Assembly: GCF_013409365.1 (NCBI RefSeq)
Contig: NZ_JACCBA010000001.1
Coordinates: 6,076,001 to 6,140,000, forward strand
Length of the DNA: 64,000 nucleotides
Origin: Actinomadura luteofluorescens
Lineage (GTDB): Bacteria; Actinomycetota; Actinomycetes; Streptosporangiales; Streptosporangiaceae
Direction: 5' to 3'
How positions within the stretch are numbered: the stretch's first letter is position 1; each line of letters starts with the position of its first letter. The notes under the pieces are model-generated. The model was not told the DNA's origin. It saw nothing but the letters and a program-made list of their open reading frames with translations, and did not search any database. Both the position numbers and the translations under genes were made by a program. Shown piece by piece: positions 31,687 to 40,433 of the stretch.

Positions 31687-33620
31687 GTCTTCTCCCATGC
31701 GTCCAGTAGCGCGCGCATCTCCGTGAGGGCGGCCCGTGCGAGCTCCGCCGCGGCGCCGACCGCCTCGTGCGCGTCGCCCTCCGTACCGGCCAGCCCCGAC
31801 TCGGCGACCGCCACCAGCCTGACGGTGTGGTTCAGGACGGTCCCGTTCAGTCCCGCGGCGACGCGGTCGCGTTCGGCCTGCACGGCGTCCCCCGCCCGTG
31901 CGGAGACGGCGTCGAGCGCGGACTCCCCCCACCGGCGGCTCCTGGCCGCGGTGGTGACGCCCAGCGTCCAGGCCGCGAGCGTCAGGGGCGCCGTGCACAC
32001 GACGGCGGTCACCAGGCCGAACGCGAACGCGACGGGTGTCGGGCCGTCCGCCGCCACCTCATGGTCGGCGACCAGCAGGAAGCCCAGACCGAGCCCCCAG
32101 GGGAGCGGAGCGGCGAGCGCCGCGGGCCAGGTGCGCGGTCCGCTCGGCCCGTAGCAGGCGAGCGAGTAGACGGCGACGAGTTCCGCGGCGCCTCCGAGGA
32201 CGAGGAGGCCGAGCAGATCCCGCGACCACAGCCCCCAGGCGACGGCCAGCGCGGCGTCCGTCGAGATGATCAGCGCGAGCGCGGCGCGGGGCGCGTGCCG
32301 CCTCCACCACAGCGGGACGGCTCTGATCGTGAGCGCGGCGCCGATCAGGCCCAGCTCCGCCGCGGGCCGTCCCGTGACCAGCGGGTCCGGCGGCACGAAG
32401 CCCAGGAGCGGCAGGAACGCGCAGAAGGCGACCGCTACGGCGTCGAGGATCTCCGGCCATCCCCGCCGGTGGCGCGGACCCGACGGGAGGTGCGCGGCGA
32501 CCGACCAGCCGCCCGCCGCGGTGGGGCCGGCCGTGAGGACGCCGCCGAGCCCGGCCGCCCGCTCCCGCATGCCTCGGATGCCCCTGCCCCCTCCCAGCGC
32601 GGGGACGGCCGCGCGGGCGGCGACGGCGTCGTTCTCGATCGTCAGCCTCACCGCGCGCGGCGCGTAGCGGACGCAGACCCGCACCTCGGCGCCCGCCGCG
32701 TAGCGCATGGCGTTGGTGAGCGACTCCTGGACCGTTCGGTAAGCGGTCGTCGTCACCTCGGCGGGGAGCCTGCGCGCCCGCCCCTCCACCCGCAGGAGCA
32801 CCGGGACGCCCAGGCGGTTCAAACCCTGGCACAGGGGAGGGAGCAGTTCTTTCAGTCCGCCGTGGCCCGCCCGGGGGGCCACGACGTCCACCAGCCCGCT
32901 CAGCGATCTCAGCACCTCGCGGCCCGTCTCGGCCGCGACGGCGAGGGCCTGCGCCACCAGTTCGGAGTCCGCGCGGCGGGCCGCCGCCCCCGCGTGGACG
33001 GCGACGGCGCTCAGATGGTGGCCGGCGATGTCGTGGACTTCCCTGGCCAGCCGCTCGCGCTCCGCCTCGGCGGCCGCGCGGCTCTCGCGCTCGATGTCGG
33101 CCAGCCGCGCCCGCAGGCCGCTCCGAGCGGCCTCGCGCTGCCGGCGGAGCTGGCCGAACGCGGCGATGCCCAGGTAGAGGACGCCGTCCAGGAACTCGTT
33201 GGAGAAGAGATCGCCCGGCCCCCGCGCGTACGGGAGGTAGACCGCGAAGGCGACGGCGTAGGCGGCCAGGCATCCGAGGATCGCGTGCCGGCGTCCCCTG
33301 TGCACCGCCACGGAGTACAGGGCGACGCCGTCGGCGATCCCGCTGACGGCGGTGTCCGCCGAGCCCGCGGCGACGATGGCGAGCGCGCTCAGCGAGATCG
33401 CGGCGACGAGGACCGGCACGGGCGCCTTGCGACGCCACACCAGCGCGGCCGCCGCTAAGACGATCGAGCCCGCGACCAGAGGCCAGCGCGCGCCGTCGAG
33501 CGGCACCGCGCCGTCCTCGGCCAGTAACCAGGTGCCGGAGAGCTGGACGCCCGCGACGACGAGCGGGACGCCCACGTCGGCGGGGCGGGGCCACCGCCCG
33601 AGGCTCTCGTCCGTGCGCAC
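31683..33620 (-). CDS. Sensor histidine kinase with duplicated, degenerate second half
   Basis: 645 aa, unusually long for this class. The first half has membrane helices at about 15-160, HisKA_3 with H196 (ERERLAREVHDIAGHHL), and HATPase motifs ESLTNAMRYA and GGGRGIRGMRERA up to about 380. The second half repeats the layout: membrane helices at about 390-555 and another DHp-like helix, ERDRVAAGLNGTVLNHT, where the phospho-histidine position is N592. There is no second ATPase domain before the C-terminus at 645. So one catalytic half is joined to an inactive sensor/DHp half. It is coupled to the regulator at 31006. Confidence 0.88.
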   Translation of the reverse strand: MRTDESLGRWPRPADVGVPLVVAGVQLSGTWLLAEDGAVPLDGARWPLVAGSIVLAAAALVWRRKAPVPVLVAAISLSALAIVAAGSADTAVSGIADGVALYSVAVHRGRRHAILGCLAAYAVAFAVYLPYARGPGDLFSNEFLDGVLYLGIAAFGQLRRQREAARSGLRARLADIERESRAAAEAERERLAREVHDIAGHHLSAVAVHAGAAARRADSELVAQALAVAAETGREVLRSLSGLVDVVAPRAGHGGLKELLPPLCQGLNRLGVPVLLRVEGRARRLPAEVTTTAYRTVQESLTNAMRYAAGAEVRVCVRYAPRAVRLTIENDAVAARAAVPALGGGRGIRGMRERAAGLGGVLTAGPTAAGGWSVAAHLPSGPRHRRGWPEILDAVAVAFCAFLPLLGFVPPDPLVTGRPAAELGLIGAALTIRAVPLWWRRHAPRAALALIISTDAALAVAWGLWSRDLLGLLVLGGAAELVAVYSLACYGPSGPRTWPAALAAPLPWGLGLGFLLVADHEVAADGPTPVAFAFGLVTAVVCTAPLTLAAWTLGVTTAARSRRWGESALDAVSARAGDAVQAERDRVAAGLNGTVLNHTVRLVAVAESGLAGTEGDAHEAVGAAAELARAALTEMRALLDAWEKT

Positions 33621-33738
33621 ACGCCGACCTTAGAGCGCGCGTCCGCCGGACGTCTCCGGCCCTGGGCGCGGCACGGTCGCCTGACCCCCGCGTCCGGCGG
33701 GCGGGCGGCCGGCGCGCCGGACGCGCTGACCTGGGACC

Positions 33739-33767
33739 CTGACATCGCTGTGAGGAATCTGTAGAAA
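33739..33767 (+). promoter_or_regulatory. Promoter of the BTAD regulator
   Basis: CTGACA (33739-33744), 17-base spacer, TAGAAA (33762-33767). Transcription would start only a few bases before or at the ATG at 33777, so the message may be leaderless. Confidence 0.45.
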
Positions 33768-33776
33768 TTTCGGCGG

Positions 33777-34553
33777 ATGAAGCAGCGGGCGGCGGGGCGC
33801 GTGCATCAACGGTGCATGCATGGTGATCGAAATGATGTGGCGGCGGAGGATGCCGGGCTCGGGCTTCTCGGCTTCTTCCGGTGCCGGGTGGGCGGACGGG
33901 ACGTCCGGCTCGCCCCCGCGCCGCGCCGTCTGATCGTCACGGTGGCGCTGGAGCCGGGCGGGCTGGGCAGGGAGTCGCTGCAGGGGAGGCTGTGGCCGGA
34001 CGCGGGCGCCGCCGAGGCGGCGAAGCGGCTGCGGCAGTCGCTGTGGCGCGTCCGGCGGGACACCGGGGCGCGGCTGCTCGCCGTGACCTCGTCCCGTGTC
34101 GCGCTGGCGGAGCACGTCGACGTCGACCTGAGCCGAGGCGAGCGGCTCGCACGGCTGGTGGCCAGGGGAGCGGCCACGTCCGCGGAGCCGGACGAGGTGG
34201 CACTGCTCGGCCGCGAGTTACTGCCCTGCCTGCCGGAGGAGGACGTGCGGGCCGCCCGGGACCGCTGGGACCTGCTGCGGCTCCTCGCGCTGGAACGGCT
34301 CGCCGAGCACGCGCTGGCGACCGGCGACACGACCGGCGCGATCGACCTGGCGGAGGCGGCGGCGCGGGTGGACGCGCTGGCCGAGGCCTCTCACCGGATC
34401 AGGGCCGCCGCGCATCTCGTGAGGGAGGACCAGGTGAGCGCGTGGCGGGTGTTCACACGCTACCGGCGGCTGCTGGACAAGGAGATGGGGCTCCAGCCCA
34501 GCGCCGCGTTCCGGAGTCTCCTGGAGCGGGACGGCCGGACGCTCGTGTCATGA
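33777..34553 (+). CDS. BTAD-domain transcriptional regulator (SARP-like)
   Basis: 258 aa. Residues about 28-115 form a winged-helix DNA-binding part of the SARP/AfsR sort (LGLLGFFRCRVGGRDVRL, then LWPDAGAAEAAKRLRQSLWR). Residues 120-250 are the bacterial transcriptional activation domain (RWDLLRLLALERLAEHALA, then VFTRYRRLLDKEMGLQPS). Such proteins activate antibiotic or other secondary pathways. It is divergent from the two-component system, making it a candidate local activator. The true start could be later (ATG 33816), since the first 25 residues are atypical. Confidence 0.8.
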   Translation: MKQRAAGRVHQRCMHGDRNDVAAEDAGLGLLGFFRCRVGGRDVRLAPAPRRLIVTVALEPGGLGRESLQGRLWPDAGAAEAAKRLRQSLWRVRRDTGARLLAVTSSRVALAEHVDVDLSRGERLARLVARGAATSAEPDEVALLGRELLPCLPEEDVRAARDRWDLLRLLALERLAEHALATGDTTGAIDLAEAAARVDALAEASHRIRAAAHLVREDQVSAWRVFTRYRRLLDKEMGLQPSAAFRSLLERDGRTLVS

Positions 34554-34641
34554 CCGGCGGCGGCGCTGGCCTCAACCGGCCGTCCGGCGGGCGGGTCGTT
34601 CGCGGGGGTCCCGCGGCCCGCCCCCGTTAAGATCACGCCCC

Positions 34642-35142
34642 GTGGTCATCCCCCGGACCAGCGATCTCGTCGCGCTGTATGAGGAGCACCAGCTCCGCCT
34701 TGTGCGGATGGCGGTCCTGCTGGTCGGGGACGAGGCCACCGCCGAGGACGTGGTGCAGGACGTCTTCCTGCGCATGCAGGACAGGTCCCCCCGGCTGGAC
34801 GGCGAGGGCAAGCTGCTCGCCTACGTCCGCGCGGCGGTGCTGAACGGTTGCCGCATGGTCCTGCGCCGCCGCAGGATGATGTGGCGGCACACCGAACCCC
34901 ACGAACCGCAGGTCTGGTCGGCGGAGTCGGCTGCGATGCTCGGCGAGGACCGCCGGGCGGTCATGCGGGCCCTCCGGAGGCTCCCGCGCCGTCAGCGCGA
35001 GGCCGTGGTGCTGCGCTACTACCTCGATCTGAGCGACGACGAGGTCTCCGCGGCCATGGGCATCAGGCCCGCGACGGTGCGGTCCACCATGGCCAGGGCG
35101 CTCGCCGCCCTGGCCCGCGAACTGGGGGAGGAGGTGCCATGA
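34642..35142 (+). CDS. ECF-type RNA polymerase sigma factor (SigE family of actinomycetes)
   Basis: 166 aa. Region 2 is LVALYEEHQLRLVRMAVLLV with EDVVQDVFLRMQ; region 4 is LRRLPRRQREAVVLRYYLDL followed by DDEVSAAMGIRPATVRSTMA. TTAAGAT (about 34627-34633) places transcription start next to the GTG, so the message is probably leaderless. The stop overlaps the next gene (ATGA), whose product is a membrane protein, the usual arrangement of a sigma factor with a membrane-bound partner. Confidence 0.92.
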   Translation: MVIPRTSDLVALYEEHQLRLVRMAVLLVGDEATAEDVVQDVFLRMQDRSPRLDGEGKLLAYVRAAVLNGCRMVLRRRRMMWRHTEPHEPQVWSAESAAMLGEDRRAVMRALRRLPRRQREAVVLRYYLDLSDDEVSAAMGIRPATVRSTMARALAALARELGEEVP

Positions 35143-36312
35143 GCGGGCTTGAGGATCGCCTGCGCGACGCCCTGCACGCCTCGGCCGGCAGGGTGGACGC
35201 GGACAAGCCCCGGCCCTTCCCGGAACGGAGGCCGCGGCGCGCCGCCCCGGCGCGGCGGTGGCTGGTCCCGGTCTGCGCGGTGCTGGCCGTCCTCGTCCTG
35301 GCCGCGGGGATCGTCGGCGTCCGCAAGATGATGGAGCCCGACCGGCGCCTCCAGAAGGTCCCCACGATGCCCCGCTTCTACTTCGCCAGTTATCTGGCCG
35401 GGGGCGGGGAGTCCTCGCGCGTCGAGGTCCGCGAATCGCGCACCGGCCGCCTCCTGGACGCGAAGTCCGCCCCGAGGGGAACGAATTTCCTCGATCTGGC
35501 GGCCGCCGGAGACGGCCGGACGCTCTTCCTTTTCGCGAAGCGGAGCGGGCGGGGAAGGTGCGTGAGCACGCTCCACCGCCTTCTGCTGAACGATCACGGG
35601 AAGATAACCGGCTACCGGTCGGTGCCGGGCGGATCGATCTCCGGCAGTCCCGCCGGGCGGGGCTCGCTCGCCGCCGATGCAGACGGGGGCAAGCTGGCCT
35701 TCAGCGTCGAGCCCTGCACGCCGGAACCGGAACCGGGGCAGATGAGCGCGGGCGCCCGCATGGGGGTTCTCGACGTGGCGAGCGGGGCGCGGAGGGAATG
35801 GCGGGAATCGCGTGGCGCCGTCGACCAGAGACTCGCGTGGGCGGGAGACAGTGATCAACTGTTCTTCGTCCGATCGTGGTACGGGAGCGCCGATCGCACG
35901 ATCCACGAACTGCGGTCACTGCGGGTGAGCGGCGGCGCGGGGGCGGTGGCGGCCGGGCGTCCCATCAGGAGAATCACCTCGCCGCGAACGATCGACGGGG
36001 TGGCGGCCCTCCGAGGACGGCCGCCGGGTCCTGGTGCTGGAGGGGGCCGTCGGGGCGGTCTCCGGGGGAGCGGGCGACGGCCCGGAACCGGATGCCGAAC
36101 GCAGTTTCGTGGTTCTGGAACTGTCGACCGGAGACGGCAGCGTGCTGAGGTCGATCAGGCGTCGGAGCCTGCTCTTCGCGGGAGACTCCGTAATGAAGGG
36201 CGATCCTTCCGGCAGGTATCTCCTGACCGTCCATGGGATGGTCGATCTCGGAAAGCCGGACGGGGTGGCCGGATTCCGCGTCGGCGAGGATTTCTACGAC
36301 CTGGAATGGTGA
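35139..36312 (+). pseudogene. Membrane protein coupled to the sigma factor, frameshifted
   Basis: Starts GLEDRLRDALHASAG, has one membrane helix at about 43-63 (LVPVCAVLAVLVLAAGIVGV), then a beta-propeller-like exported part (LDLAAAGDGRTLFLFAK; SLAADADGGKLAFSVEPC; QRLAWAGDSDQLFFVRSW). At about 36010-36020 the frame breaks. The sequence resumes one base out of phase with EDGRRVLVLEGAVG, ... FVVLELSTGDGSV, ... FYDLEW-stop at 36312. Both parts clearly belong to one protein. It overlaps the sigma gene by ATGA, so an anti-sigma or sensor role is likely. Either a recent mutation or a one-base sequencing error. Confidence 0.7.
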
Positions 36313-36340
36313 GCCGGGGAAACGGGGGGAGAAAGCACGA

Positions 36341-36366
36341 AGGCCCCGCCGGGCCGGGCGGGGCCT
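36341..36366. terminator. Terminator between convergent genes
   Basis: AGGCCCCGCC and GGCGGGGCCT, 6-base loop. It serves the frameshifted gene ending at 36312 and the secreted protein gene ending at 36394. Confidence 0.75.
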
Positions 36367-36393
36367 GTGTCGTCAGGCGGAAGGGGGAGGAGA

Positions 36394-36822
36394 TCAGAAG
36401 ATCTTCTTGCCCTTGCCGTAGTAGTACTTGCCGGTCTTCTTGTTCCGGCCGCACTCCTGCACCCACATGTGGCTGCCGTAGGACGACTTCACGCTGATCT
36501 TGACCTTGGCGGTGCCGTCGAAGTTGTAGCGGTTGCCGTACTTGTCCACGCCGATGATCTTGAAGCGCGACCAGTACACCTTGGAGCCCTCGGTGAACTT
36601 GAAGCGGACGCAGGAGGTCCAGCCGTTCTTCTTGTCGTCGGCGAGGTAGCCCGTGACGGCGGTGCTGCCGCCGCTGCGGGTGTAGGAGCCCCAGGCGGCC
36701 ACGTGGCTGTAGGAGTTGTAGGGCTTCCAGCTGCCGGTGGCGGCTTCGGCGGGGGCACTGACGGCGGCCATGCCGGCCATCAGGGTGCCGGCGGTCAGGG
36801 CGACTGCAGCGATTCGCCGCAT
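36394..36822 (-). CDS. Small secreted protein
   Basis: 142 aa from the ATG at 36822, chosen for its GGAGGGACC site; a longer frame adds 14 unlikely residues. A Sec signal ends near APAEA (residue 27). The mature part is rich in Tyr, Gly, Ser and Lys, with two cysteines (SCVRF, QECGR) that may form a disulfide. The C-terminus is strongly basic (RNKKTGKYYYGKGKK). The beta-rich pattern resembles small exported proteins of actinomycetes without known role. Confidence 0.65.
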   Translation of the reverse strand: MRRIAAVALTAGTLMAGMAAVSAPAEAATGSWKPYNSYSHVAAWGSYTRSGGSTAVTGYLADDKKNGWTSCVRFKFTEGSKVYWSRFKIIGVDKYGNRYNFDGTAKVKISVKSSYGSHMWVQECGRNKKTGKYYYGKGKKIF

Positions 36823-37061
36823 AGGTCCCTCCGTGTTCGGATTTGGGGGGTTAGCGAGCGACAACCTAGCAGCCCCTTACCAGCGATTTTCGGTAGGGAG
36901 GTGCATCTGACCGGGGCAGGCCGGATCCGGCGGTCCGGCGAACCGATCCGGTGCTGGACGCGTCCAAGGCGCCGCTGATCGTCCGCGCGCGGTGCGAAAG
37001 GGCTTACCCGGCGGGCGCATCGGAGGCGTTAGTCCGACACGATCACGGCAACGGTGGAAAC

Positions 37062-38141
37062 ATGCCCGACGTGCGTGGCCGTGTCCGGCGCCCCGCGACC
37101 ATCGCGGGGGTGCTGCTGCTGTTCCTCGTGCTCGGGCTGCCCGCCTGCGCCGCCCGTCCGGCGGCCGCCGAGCCCGCGCCGGGGGCGTCCGGGGTGGCGC
37201 CGCCCCCCGAGCCCGCCTACCGGGGCGAGAGCATCCCGGCCTACGACGTCGTCCTCACCATCGGCACCGACGGCGTGCTGTACGTGCGGGAGACGATCAC
37301 CTACGACTTCGACCAGGCGGGGGAGCACGGGATCGTCCGGCACGTGCCGTTCCGCCGCGGCGACCGCCTCTACGAGGTGCGGGGCGTCAGCAGCAGCTCC
37401 TCCACCGGCGCCCCGGCCCGCGTCCGCACGACCCGGTTCCTGCACGACGTGCAGATCAGCGTCGGCGACCGGCACCGCGAGGTCCGCGGCCGCCAGGCCT
37501 ACGTGATCGAGTACGAGGTGCGCCGCGCGTTCACCCCCCGCGCCGACCACGACGACCTGGTCTGGGACGCGATCGGGACGAGCTGGGACGTCCCCATCGG
37601 GAACGCGGCGGTCCGGGTGCAGGCGCCGGTGCCGCTGCGGCACGCGACCTGCCGGGCGGGCGCGCCCGGCGCGACGACCCGGTGCCTGCGCGACCGCGAC
37701 GGCCCCTACGCCATCGACTTCGTCCAGAACGCGCTCGCCCCGCACGAGGGGATGAGGATCCGGGTCCGGCTGCCCAAGCACGCGATCGCCGTCCCGCCGC
37801 CGCGGTACGTCGCGCCGCGCTGGACGGGCCACTGGACGGGCACCGCCGTGCTGGCCCTCGCGCTCGCCGCCGTGCCCCTGCTCGCGCGCCGCCCGGCGCC
37901 GCGGCGGGGGACCGGCGCCGGCCTGGCCGCCGCCGGGGCGCTGCTCGTCCTCGCCGACGCCGGGGACGACGTCGCGGCGAACGGCCCGTGGGCGTTCTCG
38001 CTGGGCGACCGGTGCCTCGCCGGCCTCGCGCTCATGATCGTCGGCGCCGGGATCCTGTGCGTTCGGCAGACCCGTAGTGCCCGATTTGCCGCGGACGGCC
38101 GTCCGGGAGGACTACAGTTGGTCGGTCGCGACGTGAACTGA
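37062..38141 (+). CDS. DUF2207-like membrane-anchored protein
   Basis: 359 aa. The N-terminus has an Arg-rich start, a hydrophobic stretch and LPAC (possible lipobox at about residue 28). Residues 60-240 form the exported DUF2207 beta domain (IPAYDVVLTIGTDGVLYVRE; GIVRHVPFRRGDR). Three hydrophobic segments follow in the C-terminal 100 residues. The cytoplasmic tail usual for DUF2207 is short. The ATG at 37062 has GGTGG upstream; the frame also opens at 36951 but that part is not protein-like. Function unknown. It is the last gene of the insertion before wecA. Confidence 0.7.
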   Translation: MPDVRGRVRRPATIAGVLLLFLVLGLPACAARPAAAEPAPGASGVAPPPEPAYRGESIPAYDVVLTIGTDGVLYVRETITYDFDQAGEHGIVRHVPFRRGDRLYEVRGVSSSSSTGAPARVRTTRFLHDVQISVGDRHREVRGRQAYVIEYEVRRAFTPRADHDDLVWDAIGTSWDVPIGNAAVRVQAPVPLRHATCRAGAPGATTRCLRDRDGPYAIDFVQNALAPHEGMRIRVRLPKHAIAVPPPRYVAPRWTGHWTGTAVLALALAAVPLLARRPAPRRGTGAGLAAAGALLVLADAGDDVAANGPWAFSLGDRCLAGLALMIVGAGILCVRQTRSARFAADGRPGGLQLVGRDVN

Positions 38142-38240
38142 TCGTTCCGGCGGGTCATCTACCCAGGTGAACTCCGCCCCGGACGGGGCACGTACGCATC
38201 GTTGATCGGCGAGTCAACCGGCGAAGGGAGGCGCAGGGGA

Positions 38241-39401
38241 GTGCGGGAGTACCTGCTCACGATCCTGGTCGCCGCTCTCGTCGCCTACCTGCTGACCCCG
38301 TCGGTGCGCAGGTTCGCCGTGTGGTTCGGGGCGCAGGCCGTCCCGCGCGACCGCGACGTGCACGTGATCCCGACGCCCCGGCTGGGCGGCCTCGCGATGT
38401 TCGGCGGGATGGTGGCGGCGCTGGTGGTCGCGACCGGGCTGCCGGAGATGCGCAAGGTCCTCGGCGACGGCGGGATCAGCGTCAGCAAGGCGCTGCTGCT
38501 GTCGGGCGGGCTGATCGTGCTGATCGGGATCGCCGACGACCGGTGGGAGGTGGACGCGCTCACCAAGTTCGCCGGGCAGGTCGCGGCCGCCGGGATCTTC
38601 ATCATGCAGGGCATCCAGATCTACGTGATCCCGCTGCCGACCGGCGACTCGCTGTCGCTGCCGCCCGCCTACGGGGTGCCGCTCACCGTCCTCGTCGTGG
38701 TCGCCACGATCAACGCGGTCAACTTCATCGACGGGCTGGACGGCCTCGCCGCCGGCGTCGTCGGGATCGCCGCGCTGGCGCTGTTCTCCTACGCCTACCT
38801 GCTGTCGAGGACGAACGGGCTCACCACGCTGTCCGCCGCGACCCTCACCGCCGCGGTGCTGTTCGGCATGTGCGCGGGGTTCCTGCCGCACAACTTCAGC
38901 CCGGCCAAGATCTTCATGGGCGACACCGGCTCGATGCTGATCGGGCTCCTGCTCAGCGCCTCCACGATCATGCTGACCGGGCAGTTCGACCCGGCCATCC
39001 TCGCCAACGGGCTGTTCCCGTTCTTCGTCCCGGTGCTGCTCATCCCGGCGGTGGCGGCGGTCCCGTTCATGGACATGCTGCTCGCGGTCTGGCGGCGCAC
39101 CAACCAGGGCCGCTCGCCGTTCGCCCCGGACAAGCAGCACCTGCACCACCGGCTGCTGGAGCTCGGCCACTCCACCCGGCGCGCCGTGCTGATCATGTAC
39201 TTCTGGGTCGGGCTGCTGGCCTCCGGGCTGGTCGGCCTCGCGCTGTTCGACGCCGCCTGGATCACCCTCGGCGTCACCCTGCTGGTGGCGGTCGCGGGCG
39301 TGCTGCTGATGCTGCGCGGCCCCGGCCGCCGCAGGTCCGCCGGCGCGAAGGCGCCGGGCGCCGGCGACCAGCCCGCCGAGCAGCCCTCGATGCCCGTCTG
39401 A
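38241..39401 (+). CDS. wecA: Undecaprenyl-phosphate sugar-1-phosphate transferase (WecA/Rfe family)
   Basis: 386 aa with about eleven membrane helices. It transfers GlcNAc-1-phosphate (or a related sugar phosphate) from UDP to decaprenyl/undecaprenyl phosphate, starting cell-wall linkage-unit or teichoic glycan synthesis. Motifs: TPRLGGLAMFGG, LIGIADDRWEVD (DDxxD-like), NAVNFIDGLDGLAAG (catalytic Asp), FMGDTGSMLIG, and KQHLHHRLLELG (the HxHH loop). GTG 38241 is chosen for GGAGG upstream; a frame from 38202 is also open. The position before the atp genes is conserved (Rv1302). Confidence 0.9.
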   Translation: MREYLLTILVAALVAYLLTPSVRRFAVWFGAQAVPRDRDVHVIPTPRLGGLAMFGGMVAALVVATGLPEMRKVLGDGGISVSKALLLSGGLIVLIGIADDRWEVDALTKFAGQVAAAGIFIMQGIQIYVIPLPTGDSLSLPPAYGVPLTVLVVVATINAVNFIDGLDGLAAGVVGIAALALFSYAYLLSRTNGLTTLSAATLTAAVLFGMCAGFLPHNFSPAKIFMGDTGSMLIGLLLSASTIMLTGQFDPAILANGLFPFFVPVLLIPAVAAVPFMDMLLAVWRRTNQGRSPFAPDKQHLHHRLLELGHSTRRAVLIMYFWVGLLASGLVGLALFDAAWITLGVTLLVAVAGVLLMLRGPGRRRSAGAKAPGAGDQPAEQPSMPV

Positions 39402-39551
39402 CCTGCGCCTCGATGGCCCCGGGCGGGCACGGCGCGGGCCACTCCGCGAGCCACTCCGCGAGCACCGAACGTGCCTGGGCATCGGGCGGGCTCGGCTACA
39501 GTCCCTCGTGCGGGCGTTGCGCGCGGTAGTTCCCCGCGCGCGCCGGATCGC

Positions 39552-39600
39552 ATTACCTCTAGGGTAATTGTGGACATTCCGGACGCTTGTGATACCTTTC
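39552..39600 (+). promoter_or_regulatory. Probable promoter region of the ATP synthase operon
   Basis: ATTACC-TCTAG-GGTAAT inverted repeat (39552-39568), then GATACCTTTC with TACCTT as a possible -10. About 45-90 bases before the first gene of the operon. A low-GC island in a GC-rich surround. Confidence 0.4.
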
Positions 39601-39643
39601 ACGAACAACAGACGACCACTGAACGTGACCAGCCGGAGCCCTC

Positions 39644-40060
39644 ATGCATACCTCCGACGCCCGGATGCTCCGCGGCGCCGCGATCCCGACGTCCGTCGTC
39701 GGGGTGGGTGCCGTCGTGATCGGCCTGCTGACCGCCGGCGCCAAGGGCGCCCTGGCGGCGGCGCTGGCCTCCGTCGTGGTGATCGCCTTCTTCTCGGTCA
39801 GCGCGCTGGCGGTCTCCTGGGCCGCCAAGTACTCGTCCCAGACCATGATGCTGGCCGCCCTCGCCAGCTACGCGGTGAAGATCCTCGCGGTGATGGTCCT
39901 GGTCACGGTCATCGACGGCGTGTCGATCTTCGATACCCAGGTCTTCGGCTGGACGGTCATCGGGCTCGCGCTGCTCTGGATCGGCGCCGAGTTCCGAGTC
40001 GTCCTCCAGCGGAGGCCCTACATTGACGAACCCGAGAACGTGCTGGACCGGAGTCCGTGA
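39644..40060 (+). CDS. Membrane protein of the atp operon (Rv1303-like, AtpI-like)
   Basis: 138 aa with four membrane helices (about 14-32, 36-60, 68-88, 95-115). It corresponds by position and length to Rv1303, a conserved protein upstream of atpB; such proteins are thought to help assemble the c-ring, as AtpI does. ATG 39644 with the initial HTSDARMLRGAAIP. Confidence 0.8.
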   Translation: MHTSDARMLRGAAIPTSVVGVGAVVIGLLTAGAKGALAAALASVVVIAFFSVSALAVSWAAKYSSQTMMLAALASYAVKILAVMVLVTVIDGVSIFDTQVFGWTVIGLALLWIGAEFRVVLQRRPYIDEPENVLDRSP

Positions 40061-40147
40061 TGATGCGCTCGCGGACGCTGCCGGCCCCCATGACGGACTA
40101 CTCCAATATGACCACCGCAGGCATGGCCTGCTATCGTCCGGAGCGCG

Positions 40148-40372
40148 ATGAGCGAGCAGAAACGCCGGCCGGAGGACGGCCAGCGGGAATTCGCCGACGC
40201 CGCATGGGCCGCGCCCAGCTACCTCCTGTCCGGGATGCTCATCTGGGGCGGTCTCGGGTGGCTGCTGTCCAAGTGGACGCACCAGGACTGGCTGGTCCCG
40301 ATCGGCCTGGTCGTCGGCATCGTGCTCGCCGTCTACCTGATCTACGTGAAGTTCGGTCGCGACTCCTCCTGA
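40148..40372 (+). CDS. AtpZ/AtpI-family small membrane protein
   Basis: 74 aa with two membrane helices (SYLLSGMLIWGGLGWLLSKW and LVPIGLVVGIVLAVYLIYVK). AtpZ/AtpI partners support Fo assembly or Mg2+ handling by the synthase. The ATG at 40148 sits 87 bases after the previous gene. It is followed by atpB. Confidence 0.8.
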   Translation: MSEQKRRPEDGQREFADAAWAAPSYLLSGMLIWGGLGWLLSKWTHQDWLVPIGLVVGIVLAVYLIYVKFGRDSS

Positions 40373-40433
40373 GCGGCCCCGCCGCCGAGGAAGCCTTCGT
40401 GAAATATCACCACATTGATGAAGGGAACGCCGC

